Positions 34,867-43,955 of a DNA stretch of 50,895 nucleotides are shown piece by piece. This DNA is from Oscillospiraceae bacterium (GTDB taxonomy: Bacteria; Bacillota; Clostridia; Oscillospirales; Oscillospiraceae): NCBI GenBank assembly GCA_015068025.1, contig SVLH01000011.1, positions 1-50,895 of the forward strand, in the 5' to 3' direction. Each line of letters begins with the position of its first letter. Position 1 is the stretch's first letter. The notes under the pieces are model-generated. The model saw only the letters and a list, made by a program, of their open reading frames with translations. It ran no database searches and had not been told where the DNA came from. The position numbers were made by a program, and so were the translations under genes.

Positions 34867-34896
34867 TAGACTTTATCCCCCGGGACATGAGATAAT
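34867..34896 (+). promoter_or_regulatory. Possible promoter for the XRE-type membrane regulator
   Basis: TAGACT (34867-34872), 18 bases, GATAAT (34891-34896), then GGAGGT near 34910. A TTGACA at 34852-34857 has no -10 at normal spacing. An imperfect CCGGG/CCCGG repeat around the -35 could be an operator, but this is weak. Confidence 0.35.
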
Positions 34897-34920
34897 CATC
34901 GCAGGAATGGAGGTGTTCTT

Positions 34921-36516
34921 ATGACCTTGGGACAGCGGATCCATCACTATCGCACATCCCTTGGCATTTCCCAGGAAACACTGGGTGCGCATCTGGGCGT
35001 CAGTCGGCAGGCTGTCAGCAAATGGGAAACAGATGCCGCAACACCGGACATGAAAAATCTCCTGGCACTTGCCGGTGTCTTTGGCATCTCTGTGGCAGAA
35101 CTGACGGAAACGCCGGAACTGTCACAGATCGCAGACGCCGCCCCACAACCCAACTCCACCCAAGCACAGTCGTTCCTTTACAAGAAACACCGGCGCCGGC
35201 TTGCAATCATTGCTGTATTGGCAGTGATTCTCGGCACACTGCTTCGAATCGGCATCTGGAAGCATGACGCTTCCAAAGTTCCAGACAAAGACCTTGTTAC
35301 GCCCGATGTTGAATGCGAGGATATTCTTCCCTCACCCGCTCCCGAAACCGACTTCGCTCTGCTCTGGTACGGCAGCAGCGGTGACGAGGAATTTCTGGAA
35401 CTGGGTGAACAGAAAATCTTTTTTCCTTTCGGTACCACACTAAAATTGACAGAGCCAACCGAAAGCCATGATACGGACTTTGGTATTATGACAAGCCATC
35501 AGGCGGATTGCGGCATCATCAACATCAGGTATTTTCATATCGAAGAAGATACGGAACTGGATCCCGAATCTCCAGAGCGGGAATTTATATACAGTCTATC
35601 CACTATCGTTTCGGATGCCCGCACGCCCCGTGGCGTCCATCCGGGCAGCACCAAGGCACAGGTCATTTCCGCTTACGGTGATGAGCTGGTTTACTGCATG
35701 AAAGAGGAAGGCAGCTACACTCTCGTTAAACATGACTATTATTACGCATTCCAGACAGCGGAAACTTTCGGGGCAAGTTTGCAATTCTTCATGCTGGATG
35801 GCGTTGTAGCCGGCATTCGCGTGGAACATATGGCAGATGAGGGAAACCTCGCCTTTGCACCAGACAACACCTCCCGTTTCCCTTTGAAGGACGGCGAGCC
35901 TGACTTCTCACAGCGACAGGACCCGGAACGAGAAACGTTGAACGACGCACGCAGAGTCTATATCGCATGGAATCAGTTGGAAACCAACAACAATCTCTCC
36001 GCAGAAGAACGGTACACCTACCGCAGGGACATTTTCAGCCTGCTGCCCATGATGGACTGGCAGGAATTCGGACTTTGCGGCGGCTACAATCTGGAAGATG
36101 AAACTCGCTTTGCTTTGATGGTCTGGCTGGAAACCCAGCGCACCTACACCGCCTCCGAGATGCAGTGGCTGCAGTTGGGAGCATCCAATCCCGGAATAGA
36201 CGGTATTTACGCCGACCGCTATTCGGCCGTCCTGTTTCAGGCATTCTGTTCCGATCCGCTCACCTTTGTCAAAGCACTTTCCTCTAGTGGTTCAGGTGCA
36301 GAGCCTGCCATGCAGCGGGCCATTTCTGCCACCGCCTATCACGCAGACCTTTATCCGGGAGATACCCAGCAAGCCCTGGATGTACTCATCGCCGCACAGC
36401 AGGAGCATCTGCTGCTTGAAAAAGAATCCCTCTGGGCAGAATTTCTGAACCTTTATCTTACAACGCCCATCGAAAAACGCGCCACCTTGCCGCAAACGCC
36501 GCAGGCAATGCAATAA
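34921..36516 (+). CDS. XRE-type helix-turn-helix protein with membrane anchor and large outer domain
   Basis: The product has 531 residues, starting at ATG 34921 with AATGGAGGTG upstream. Residues 5-58 form a classical XRE DNA-binding domain (RHHY region, SQETLGAHLGVSRQAVSKWE). After a Pro/Gln-rich linker and a basic stop (KKHRRR) comes one transmembrane helix (about 93-111). The remaining 420 residues should be outside the membrane; they contain acidic, beta-rich segments (about 130-290) and a helical C-terminal part with many Gln and Glu. I recognise no catalytic or ligand-binding motif. The layout suggests a one-protein sensor that signals directly to DNA. It is monocistronic, divergent from pyrH, closed by the terminator at 36521. 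Confidence 0.85.
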   Translation: MTLGQRIHHYRTSLGISQETLGAHLGVSRQAVSKWETDAATPDMKNLLALAGVFGISVAELTETPELSQIADAAPQPNSTQAQSFLYKKHRRRLAIIAVLAVILGTLLRIGIWKHDASKVPDKDLVTPDVECEDILPSPAPETDFALLWYGSSGDEEFLELGEQKIFFPFGTTLKLTEPTESHDTDFGIMTSHQADCGIINIRYFHIEEDTELDPESPEREFIYSLSTIVSDARTPRGVHPGSTKAQVISAYGDELVYCMKEEGSYTLVKHDYYYAFQTAETFGASLQFFMLDGVVAGIRVEHMADEGNLAFAPDNTSRFPLKDGEPDFSQRQDPERETLNDARRVYIAWNQLETNNNLSAEERYTYRRDIFSLLPMMDWQEFGLCGGYNLEDETRFALMVWLETQRTYTASEMQWLQLGASNPGIDGIYADRYSAVLFQAFCSDPLTFVKALSSSGSGAEPAMQRAISATAYHADLYPGDTQQALDVLIAAQQEHLLLEKESLWAEFLNLYLTTPIEKRATLPQTPQAMQ

Positions 36517-36520
36517 ACGA

Positions 36521-36550
36521 AAAAGGAACGGCTTTTGCCGTTCCTTTTGT
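36521..36550. terminator. Bidirectional terminator between the regulator and ysxC
   Basis: 12-bp perfect stem AAAAGGAACGGC/GCCGTTCCTTTT with a TTTT loop (36521-36532 with 36537-36548); T-runs on both strands. Confidence 0.9.
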
Positions 36551-36564
36551 GCTTGCTTTTACGC

Positions 36565-37161
36565 TTACTTTTCGCAGGCGCCGTTCAGCAGCGCGATCAG
36601 TTCCTCTTTTCCGTTTCCCTTCTCTGCGGAGAACGGAACAAGAACATCTTCTTCCGTCAGTTCCAGCGTTTCCCGGATCAACGCCAGAGCAGGCTCTACC
36701 TGACTCTTTTTCAGCTTATCCAGCTTGTTGGCCACAACGATCTCGGGACAGCCGGTCTGGCGGAACCAGTCGTGCATGATGCGGTCGTTTTCGGTAGGTT
36801 TGTGCCGAATATCTACGATCAAAACGCCCACCGTGATAAGTTCACTGCCATCCTGAAAGTAACTTTCCATCAAACGGCCCCAGCGTTCCTTTTCCGCCTG
36901 ACTGACTTTGGCATAGCCGTAGCCGGGCAGGTCAACGAGATAAGCGCCCTTGTCGATGAGGAAGTAGTTGATCTGGGTGGTCTTTCCGGGGGATGCGCCC
37001 ACATAGGCAAGATTTTTCCGGCTCACCAGACGATTAATGACAGAAGACTTTCCCACATTGGAACGCCCGGCAAATGCAAACTGGGGCAGCCCATCCCGCA
37101 GGAAGCCGGATTGATTGGCGGCGGAACAGACAAATTCCGCTTTCACAAAATTCAAAGACAT
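36565..37161 (-). CDS. ysxC: Ribosome biogenesis GTP-binding protein YsxC (EngB)
   Basis: The product has 198 residues. The start chosen is ATG 37161, after AAAGGAGG; the longer frame has no start signal. G1 is FAGRSNVGKSSVIN (about 28-41), the G3 switch is VDLPGYGYAKV, and NKLDKLKKSQ is the G4 motif. The family takes part in 50S subunit assembly. It lies ten bases after lon, the classical lon-ysxC pair. Confidence 0.96.
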   Translation of the reverse strand: MSLNFVKAEFVCSAANQSGFLRDGLPQFAFAGRSNVGKSSVINRLVSRKNLAYVGASPGKTTQINYFLIDKGAYLVDLPGYGYAKVSQAEKERWGRLMESYFQDGSELITVGVLIVDIRHKPTENDRIMHDWFRQTGCPEIVVANKLDKLKKSQVEPALALIRETLELTEEDVLVPFSAEKGNGKEELIALLNGACEK

Positions 37162-37171
37162 GGCGCCTCCT

Positions 37172-39586
37172 TTACTGCCGCAGCGCGGCATCGCCGCTCT
37201 CACGACTCACCGCAGCGAATGCCGGCAGCACCGCCGGCCGCTCCTCACACAGCACTGCCGCTTCGGGACACAGCGCATTGGCGAACACCTCGTCCACTGT
37301 ACTCACTGGGATGAACCGCAGCGCTGCCCGAACCGTCTGGTCGATCTCCTCCAGATCCCGCACATTGTCCTTCGGGATCAGCACCGTTTCGATGCCGTTT
37401 CGCAGAGCAGCCATAGTTTTTTCCTTCAAACCGCCGATAGACAGCACTCTGCCTCGTAAAGTAATTTCACCTGTCATCGCAATCCCTGCCTTGATTTTAC
37501 GACTCGTCAGTGCAGAGAGCATGGCGGTCGCCATAGCGATGCCAGCCGAGGGACCGTCCTTGGGAACTGCCCCCTCCGGGAAGTGGACATGGATATCCTT
37601 CGTCTTGTAGAAATCGCTTTCGATGCCCAGTACGGCAGAGCGACTGCGCAGGCAGCTAAGCGCTGCATGGGCGGATTCCTTCATCACATCGCCAAGGTTT
37701 CCGGTCAGTTCCAGCTTGCCGGTGCCATCCATGACGTTGACCTCGACTTCCAGGATCTCGCCGCCGGCTTCCGTCCACGCAAGGCCGTTCACCACGCCGA
37801 TCTCCTCCTTCTCTGTGTGGAGCGCAGGAGGATAGGGCTGGCAGTCCAGCAGTTTCGGAAGATCGTTTTCTGTAACGGTAATACGCTTTACATCGCCCTT
37901 CAGCAGGCGCATATCAGCCTTTCTGCAAACGGCAGCAATACGGCGCTCCAGCAGACGGACGCCGGATTCCCGGGTGTAATCCCGGATGATGGCGCGCAGC
38001 ACATCATCGCCGATACGAAGGCTTCCCTTCTTCAATCCGTGCTCCTCCAGCTGCTTGGGAAGCAGGTGGCGTCTTGCGATCTGCAGTTTTTCCTCATCGG
38101 TATAGCTGGAAAGACGGATGACCTCCATACGATCAAGCAGCGGTCTGGGGATGGTGTCGGTGGTATTGGCCGTGGTGATGAACATCACGCCCCGCAGATC
38201 CACGGGGATCTCCAGAAAATGGTCACGGAAACTGTGGTTCTGCTCGCTGTCCAGCACTTCCAGCAGAGCTGCGGCGGGATCGCCACGGTAATCATTGCCC
38301 ATCTTGTCGATCTCGTCCAGCAGCAACAGCGGGTTCATAGAGCCGCTGCGGCTGATGGCTTCGATAATGCGGCCGGGCATAGCACCGATATAGGTCTTGC
38401 GGTGACCACGGATGTCCGCCTCGTCCCGCACGCCGCCCAGAGAGAGCCGCGCCAGCTTGCGATTCAGCGCCGTGGCCACAGAAATAGCGATGGAGGTCTT
38501 GCCCACGCCCGGTGGGCCTACCAGACAGATGATCTGCCCCTTCCCTTTCGGATTCATCTGGCGGACGGCAATGGTTTCCAGAATTCTTTCCTTCACCTTT
38601 TCCAGCCCGAAATGGTCGCGTTCCAGCACTTTTCGGGCCGCATCCACGCTGACGCGCTCACGGGTATATGTATTCCACGGCATTTCCAGACAGACATCCA
38701 GATAGTTGCGGATCACCGCTCCCTCGGCGCTGCCGAAGGGCTGCTTGGCCAGCTTGCTGACCTCTTTCAGCAGATGCTTTTCTGTATCCTCGGAAAGCTC
38801 CAGCGCTTTGATCTTCTGTCTGTAAGTGTCGATCTCGTCATCTGCGTCCTCTTCGCCCAGTTCGTGCTGCAAAACGCGGATCTGGGTGCGCAGGATCTGG
38901 TCTTTCTGGGACTGCGCCAGCTGGTCGCGGATCTTGCTCTCCATCTCATGCTCGAAGCCGAGGACATTGCATTCCCGCGCAAGGAAGCCGTTGAGCTTGC
39001 GAAGCCGGATAAATGGCGCCAGTTCTTCCAGAATCTCCTGCTTGTCCGTATGCCGCAGGGCGATGTTCTGGGCAATGAAGTCTGCCAGATAGCCCACATC
39101 GCGGCAGTCCATCACGGTGGTGACAACCTCCTCGGACACATTGCCGGCCAGTTCAATGTACTCGCTGAACAGATTCCAGCTCTGGCGCAGCAGCGCTTCC
39201 GTCCGGGGGCTGCAGAGAAAAGCCTCCGAGGGCTCCATCTCCTCCAGCAATTCCACATTGCCCTGCAGGAACGGCTCGGTCTGCCACAGGCGGCGCAGCC
39301 GGGCACGGCGGCGGCCTTCCACCATCACGCGGACGGAAGTCTTGGACAGCCGCAGGATCTGGGTGATGTGGGACAGCGTGCCGATCTCGTAAAGATCGTT
39401 CTCCTGCGGAGCATTCACGCCGCTCTCCCGCTGGGTGACCAGAAAAATGTCCTGATCTCCCTCCATGGCGCGTTCCAGCGCATGGATGGAGACGGGGCGC
39501 TCCACATCAAAGGTGAGGGTCATATGGGGAAAAACCGTCAGGCCGCGCAGGGCCAGAACGGGAATATTCAAAGTAACAGGTTCCAT
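37172..39586 (-). CDS. lon: ATP-dependent protease Lon
   Basis: The product has 804 residues. An N-terminal substrate-binding domain (1-200) and a coiled-coil helical region lead to the AAA+ module, with GPPGVGKTSIA near 360 and LLLDEIDKMG further on. The C-terminal peptidase domain has EGAVPKDGPSAGIAMATA near 680, which contains the catalytic serine; the paired lysine is further on in the segment before the final helices. It degrades misfolded and regulatory proteins. It follows clpX by 66 bases and precedes ysxC. Confidence 0.97.
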   Translation of the reverse strand: MEPVTLNIPVLALRGLTVFPHMTLTFDVERPVSIHALERAMEGDQDIFLVTQRESGVNAPQENDLYEIGTLSHITQILRLSKTSVRVMVEGRRRARLRRLWQTEPFLQGNVELLEEMEPSEAFLCSPRTEALLRQSWNLFSEYIELAGNVSEEVVTTVMDCRDVGYLADFIAQNIALRHTDKQEILEELAPFIRLRKLNGFLARECNVLGFEHEMESKIRDQLAQSQKDQILRTQIRVLQHELGEEDADDEIDTYRQKIKALELSEDTEKHLLKEVSKLAKQPFGSAEGAVIRNYLDVCLEMPWNTYTRERVSVDAARKVLERDHFGLEKVKERILETIAVRQMNPKGKGQIICLVGPPGVGKTSIAISVATALNRKLARLSLGGVRDEADIRGHRKTYIGAMPGRIIEAISRSGSMNPLLLLDEIDKMGNDYRGDPAAALLEVLDSEQNHSFRDHFLEIPVDLRGVMFITTANTTDTIPRPLLDRMEVIRLSSYTDEEKLQIARRHLLPKQLEEHGLKKGSLRIGDDVLRAIIRDYTRESGVRLLERRIAAVCRKADMRLLKGDVKRITVTENDLPKLLDCQPYPPALHTEKEEIGVVNGLAWTEAGGEILEVEVNVMDGTGKLELTGNLGDVMKESAHAALSCLRSRSAVLGIESDFYKTKDIHVHFPEGAVPKDGPSAGIAMATAMLSALTSRKIKAGIAMTGEITLRGRVLSIGGLKEKTMAALRNGIETVLIPKDNVRDLEEIDQTVRAALRFIPVSTVDEVFANALCPEAAVLCEERPAVLPAFAAVSRESGDAALRQ

Positions 39587-39652
39587 AGGGTCATCCTTTC
39601 TTGGGGTAAAACAAAGGAAAGGGGGCGCGACGGCGTCCCCTTTCCCAAATCG

Positions 39653-40966
39653 TTAAGACGCCGACTTCGGATTTGTGCCTTTGTCGGACTGTTCATCCTT
39701 ACCGCTGTTCAGTTTCACGGAATAGCTGACTTTTTCCGGGTCGCGGGTCAGAACGGGCTCTCCCTTTCCCTCCACGCAGTCCTTGTTGATGACTGCTTTC
39801 ACAACGGTGGGGTCAGAGGGAATGTCGTACATGATGCGGGTCAGCAGTTCTTCCATGACTGCACGCAGACCGCGGGCGCCGATGTTGCGCGCGATGGCCT
39901 TATCGGCGATGGCATCCAGCGCCTCCGGTTCGAACTCCAATTCCACATTATCATACTCCATCAGTTTCTGATACTGCTTGACCAGCGCGTTTTTGGGCTC
40001 CTGCAGGATACGAACCAGATCCTCTCGGCGCAGCGCATCCATGGCTGCGATCACGGGAAGACGGCCAACCAGTTCGGGGATCAGGCCAAACTTCAGGATG
40101 TCGTGAGGCTGCACCTCACGTAGGATACGGCTGACATCCTTGTCCTTCTTGCCCTGCACATCGGCACCGAAGCCGATGCTCTTTTTATCCAGCCGCTGTT
40201 CGATGATCTTTTCCAGCCCCTCGAAAGCGCCGCCGCAGATAAAGAGGATGTTCTTGGTGTTGATCTGAATGAATTCCTGATGGGGATGCTTGCGACCGCC
40301 CTGGGGAGGCACATTGGCCACCGTTCCCTCCACGATCTTCAGCAGAGCCTGCTGCACACCCTCGCCGGAAACGTCGCGGGTGATGGAGGTATTTTCACTC
40401 TTGCGGGCGATCTTGTCGATCTCGTCCACATAGATGATGCCGTATTCGGCACGCTCCACATCGAAATCCGCCGCCTGCAGCAATCGCAGCAGGATGTTCT
40501 CCACATCATCGCCCACATAGCCGGCCTCGGTCAGGGTGGTGGCGTCGGCAATGGCGAAGGGAACTTTCAGCACCCGGGCCAGGGTCTGGGCAAAGAGGGT
40601 CTTGCCGGAACCGGTGGGACCCAGCAGCAGAATGTTGCTCTTCTGCAGTTCCACATCTTCTCCGCCGCCGAAATAGATGCGCTTATAGTGGTTATACACG
40701 GCCACGGACAATGCCACCTTGGCCTCTTCCTGTCCGATCACATACTGATCCAGCACCGCTTTGATCTCGCGGGGCTTGGGCAGTTCTTCGGGCAGATCCT
40801 CCAGCACCTCTGCAGAGGCATCGAAGCCGTCGCCCAGGATCCCCATGCACAGCTGGACACATTCGTCACAAATGCGGGCAGTGGGCCCCTGGATCATGCG
40901 GTGGACTTGATTTTCATGCTTGCCGCAGAAGGAACACCGCAGCGACTTTTTGCTATCTTCACTCAT
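39653..40966 (-). CDS. clpX: ClpX, ATP-dependent unfoldase of the Clp protease
   Basis: The product has 437 residues. The start chosen is ATG 40966 (GAGGT eight bases upstream), giving the normal ClpX N-terminus. The zinc-binding domain has Cys at 11, 14, 33 and 36. The AAA+ core has [18 protein letters not shown] and [10 protein letters not shown]; the pore loop and the IGF-type loop that docks on ClpP follow ([10 protein letters not shown] region). Downstream of clpP by 60 bases, upstream of lon. The C-terminal tail is hydrophilic and Lys/Asp-rich. Confidence 0.97.
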   Translation of the reverse strand: MSEDSKKSLRCSFCGKHENQVHRMIQGPTARICDECVQLCMGILGDGFDASAEVLEDLPEELPKPREIKAVLDQYVIGQEEAKVALSVAVYNHYKRIYFGGGEDVELQKSNILLLGPTGSGKTLFAQTLARVLKVPFAIADATTLTEAGYVGDDVENILLRLLQAADFDVERAEYGIIYVDEIDKIARKSENTSITRDVSGEGVQQALLKIVEGTVANVPPQGGRKHPHQEFIQINTKNILFICGGAFEGLEKIIEQRLDKKSIGFGADVQGKKDKDVSRILREVQPHDILKFGLIPELVGRLPVIAAMDALRREDLVRILQEPKNALVKQYQKLMEYDNVELEFEPEALDAIADKAIARNIGARGLRAVMEELLTRIMYDIPSDPTVVKAVINKDCVEGKGEPVLTRDPEKVSYSVKLNSGKDEQSDKGTNPKSAS

Positions 40967-41026
40967 TGGTGAGTACCTCGGTTTCCGAAAGCGATGCGCG
41001 GCCTTACCGGCCACATCACTTTCCGT

Positions 41027-41611
41027 TTACTTTTTGCCGGTGATGATCTTGTCGATCAGGCCGAATTCCAGCGCTTCTTCCGCACTCATAAAGTTGTCAC
41101 GCTCGCAGGCGGCGGTGACTTCTTCGATGCTGCGGCCGGTATTCTCGGCCATGATGCGGTTCATACGCTTCTTGATGGTCTCCAGCCGCTTCAGGTGGAT
41201 GGCCATGTCGGTGATCTGACCCTGGGTACCGGCAGAAGGCTGGTGGATCATGATTTCTGCATTGGGCAGAGCAATGCGCTTGCCCTTGGTGCCGGCAGAG
41301 AGCAGGAACGCACCCATGCTGGCAGCCATGCCCACGCAGATGGTGGACACATCGCACTTGACGTACTGCATGGTATCATAGATGGCCATGCCGTCGGTCA
41401 CGGAGCCGCCGGGGCTGTTGATATACAGCTGGATGTCCTTGTCGGGATCCTGTGCTTCCAGATAGAGAAGCTGTGCCACGACCAAACTGGCAGTGGTGGC
41501 ATTCACATCCTCGCCCAGAAAAATGATACGGTCATTCAGCAGGCGGGAGAAAATGTCATAGGAACGCTCACCGCGGTTGGTCTGCTCAACTACATAAGGG
41601 ACTAAACTCAT
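41027..41611 (-). CDS. clpP: ClpP, proteolytic subunit of the Clp protease
   Basis: The product has 194 residues. The start chosen is ATG 41611 with GGAGG seven or eight bases upstream. Ser98 (GMAASMGA) and His123 (MIHQPS) are the catalytic residues; an Asp in the last third completes the triad. [11 protein letters not shown] forms the oxyanion region. It sits between tig and clpX, the usual Firmicute order. Confidence 0.97.
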   Translation of the reverse strand: MSLVPYVVEQTNRGERSYDIFSRLLNDRIIFLGEDVNATTASLVVAQLLYLEAQDPDKDIQLYINSPGGSVTDGMAIYDTMQYVKCDVSTICVGMAASMGAFLLSAGTKGKRIALPNAEIMIHQPSAGTQGQITDMAIHLKRLETIKKRMNRIMAENTGRSIEEVTAACERDNFMSAEEALEFGLIDKIITGKK

Positions 41612-41731
41612 GTTGAAAACCTCCAATCATTTGTGCATCAGAGTTGCCTAATAAACCATTCTCTCATGATACCACAGGCACCATGAGAGAATGTGTCGAA
41701 TCTGTAAAATGTAGGCTGGAAAGATTCGCGC

Positions 41732-43147
41732 TTATTCGGCTGCCTTCTCGGCCTTCTTGGTGGTCTTCTTGGCCTTGGGCTTCTCCTCACCCTCGGCAGC
41801 CTCGGCCTTCTTGGTAGTCTTCTTGGCCTTGGGCTTCTCCTCACCCTCGGCGGCTTCAGCCTTCTCGGCCTTCTTCTCGGCCTTGGCGCTGTCCACGACC
41901 ACGGCGATGGCCTTGCGGCTCACCAGCTGATCCTTGATCTGGTCGGCGACCAGATACTTCTTGACCATCTCGATATCCATGCCGTACTGCTCGGCCATCT
42001 TGCTGTACTCGGCCTCCACTTCCTCGTCGGAAGCGTCCAGACCCTCGGCCTTGATGATAGCGGCAACGGTCAGATCCATACGCACCTGACGCTGGGCAGG
42101 CTCCATAGCGTCAGCCATCAGCTTCTGCTCGTCCATGCCGGTGAGCTTCATGTACTGCTCGTAGGGAATGCCCTGCTGGGAGATCTGCATCTTGAAGTTC
42201 TCAATAAACTGCTTGGCCTGGCTCTCGACCATGGCGTCGGGGATCTCGGCGGTAATGTTGGAAGCGGCGATCTCCATGACGGCATCCTCGAAGGCGCGGT
42301 CAGCAGCCTGCTGACGCTCCTCGGTGATCTTCTTCTTCAGGTCGGCCTTCAGATCTTTCAGAGTCTCAAACTCGCTGACATCCTGAGCGAACTCATCATC
42401 CAGTTCGGGCACTTCCTTGGCCTTGACCTCATTGACCTTCACCTTGAACACAACAGCCTTGCCGGCCAGTTCGGGGGTGTAAGCCTCGGGGAAGGTGATA
42501 TCCAGATCCTTCTCCTCACCGGCCTTCATGCCGACGACCTGCTCCTCGAAGCCGGGAACGAAGCTGCCGGAGCCCAGTTCCAGAGAATGGTTCTCACCCT
42601 TGCCGCCGTCAAAGGGCACGCCGTTCAGGAAGCCCTCGAAATCGATGACAGCGGTATCGCCCAGCTTGGCAGCACGGTCAACAGATACCAGACGGGTGTT
42701 GCGCTCCTGCAGGCCCTTCAGGCGCTCGTTGACGTCAGCGGCCATGACCTTGACCTCTGCCTTCTCGGCGGACAGGCCCTTGTACTGGCCCAGAGTGACC
42801 TCGGGATACACGGGAGTCACGGCCTTGAAGGTGAAGCCTTCGGCAGTGCACTCGCCGACCATCTCAACTTCGGGATAGCCAACGATATCCAGCTCCTGCT
42901 CACGGACAGCAGCCTCATAAGCGTCGGGGAATGCGATATTGATGGCTTCCTCAAAAAACACCTCTGCGCCGTACATCCGCTCGATCATCTTGCGAGGGGC
43001 CTTACCGGGACGGAAGCCCTGGATGTTGATGTTCTTGCGCATCTTCTGATATGCCTTTTCGATGGCAGCCTCGAACTCGGCGGCGCCGACCTCGATGGTC
43101 AGAGCAACCTGGCTTTTTTCAATCTTTTCGCAGCTTTTGACAGTCAT
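41732..43147 (-). CDS. tig: Trigger factor with repeated Lys/Ala tail
   Basis: The product has 471 residues, starting at ATG 43147 after GGAGG. The ribosome-binding N-domain carries the signature GFRPGKAPRKMIE, the FKBP-type peptidyl-prolyl isomerase domain lies at about 150-240 (DTAVIDFEGF, FVPGFEEQVVGMK), and the chaperone domain follows. Family members end near residue 425. Here an extra C-terminal tail of about 45 residues contains two 18-residue copies of KKAEAAEGEEKPKAKKTT and related fragments, encoded by a 54-base DNA repeat. It is the first gene of tig-clpP-clpX-lon-ysxC. Confidence 0.96.
   Translation of the reverse strand: MTVKSCEKIEKSQVALTIEVGAAEFEAAIEKAYQKMRKNINIQGFRPGKAPRKMIERMYGAEVFFEEAINIAFPDAYEAAVREQELDIVGYPEVEMVGECTAEGFTFKAVTPVYPEVTLGQYKGLSAEKAEVKVMAADVNERLKGLQERNTRLVSVDRAAKLGDTAVIDFEGFLNGVPFDGGKGENHSLELGSGSFVPGFEEQVVGMKAGEEKDLDITFPEAYTPELAGKAVVFKVKVNEVKAKEVPELDDEFAQDVSEFETLKDLKADLKKKITEERQQAADRAFEDAVMEIAASNITAEIPDAMVESQAKQFIENFKMQISQQGIPYEQYMKLTGMDEQKLMADAMEPAQRQVRMDLTVAAIIKAEGLDASDEEVEAEYSKMAEQYGMDIEMVKKYLVADQIKDQLVSRKAIAVVVDSAKAEKKAEKAEAAEGEEKPKAKKTTKKAEAAEGEEKPKAKKTTKKAEKAAE
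41753..41860. repeat. 54-bp tandem repeat inside the 3' end of tig
   Basis: Two adjacent copies (41753-41806 and 41807-41860) differ at only a few bases; a shorter degenerate third unit follows to about 41886. The period is 18 codons, so the reading frame is kept. It encodes the alternating Lys/Ala/Glu tail of trigger factor. Confidence 0.9.
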
Positions 43148-43206
43148 AATGTTAACTCCTCCGTTCATCATCGACTGGATGCCGATGCAAATTGATATTT
43201 TAACAG

Positions 43207-43238
43207 AAAAAACTTGAAATTGCTAGTCTTTTTTCAAG
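43207..43238 (-). terminator. Weak AT-rich terminator after the metallophosphoesterase gene
   Basis: On the minus strand CTTGAAA (43238-43232) pairs with TTTCAAG (43219-43213) across 12 bases and is followed by TTTTTT. It overlaps the stop codon of the metallophosphoesterase gene and lies just upstream of the tig leader. A TAAAAT at 43202-43197 could be the tig -10. Confidence 0.45.
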
Positions 43239-43924
43239 GAATCGCAAATTTTTTTGGGAACAAATCCAAGATGATCGGCAGAAATCAGAGAAAACTCCGT
43301 TTCTCCCCGTTTCCCCTCCATCCGGCGGCGGATGGTGGGCCCGTGGAGATGGCCGTAACAGCAAAGCTGCACATGGTATTTTTCCAGCACAGACAGAATC
43401 TCTGGGCACTCATAGCCCTGATACAGAGGCGGATAATGGAGGAAGCACAATATGGGCTTCTCCCCCGCCGCCCGGAGGCTTGTCTCCAGCCGTCCCACTT
43501 CCCGGGCGAGGACTTTGGCGTTGTGGGGCTTCTGCTCCTCCTCCAGAAACCAGCCGCGGGTTCCACAGATGGCATAGTCCCCGTAGAACACGCAGTTGTT
43601 GTGGAGCAGTTCCAGACTTTGGATCCCCTTTTCCTCGCAGAAACGGTGGAATTTGGCTGCCGTCACCCACCAGTAATCGTGGTTGCCCTTGATGAGGTAC
43701 TTTTTCCCGGGAAAACGATCCAGAAAACGGAAGTCCGCCTCCGCCTCCTCCAGATTCATGCCCCAGGAGGTATCTCCCGCCAAAACGAGGACATCGTCCT
43801 CCGTCAGGGCGCCAAGTGCCTCCTCGATGCGCTGGTGGTAGTTCTCCCAGGCAGGGCCGAACACCTCCATGGACTTGTTTACCGCCAGGGAGAGGTGCAG
43901 ATCCCCGATGGCGTAGAGGGCCAT
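43223..43924 (-). CDS. Metallophosphoesterase
   Basis: The product has 233 residues. The five calcineurin-type metal-binding blocks are all visible: GDLHL (7-11), GDTSWG near 50, KGNHDYWW near 79, HYPP near 163 and YGHLHG near 190. It hydrolyses phosphate esters with two metal ions in the cytoplasm; the substrate is unknown. It lies between thrC and tig, 31 bases after thrC, and probably ends the upstream operon. Confidence 0.92.
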   Translation of the reverse strand: MALYAIGDLHLSLAVNKSMEVFGPAWENYHQRIEEALGALTEDDVLVLAGDTSWGMNLEEAEADFRFLDRFPGKKYLIKGNHDYWWVTAAKFHRFCEEKGIQSLELLHNNCVFYGDYAICGTRGWFLEEEQKPHNAKVLAREVGRLETSLRAAGEKPILCFLHYPPLYQGYECPEILSVLEKYHVQLCCYGHLHGPTIRRRMEGKRGETEFSLISADHLGFVPKKICDSLKKD

Positions 43925-43955
43925 GTCACCCCTCCCTTCCTGTTGTCTGTGGATC

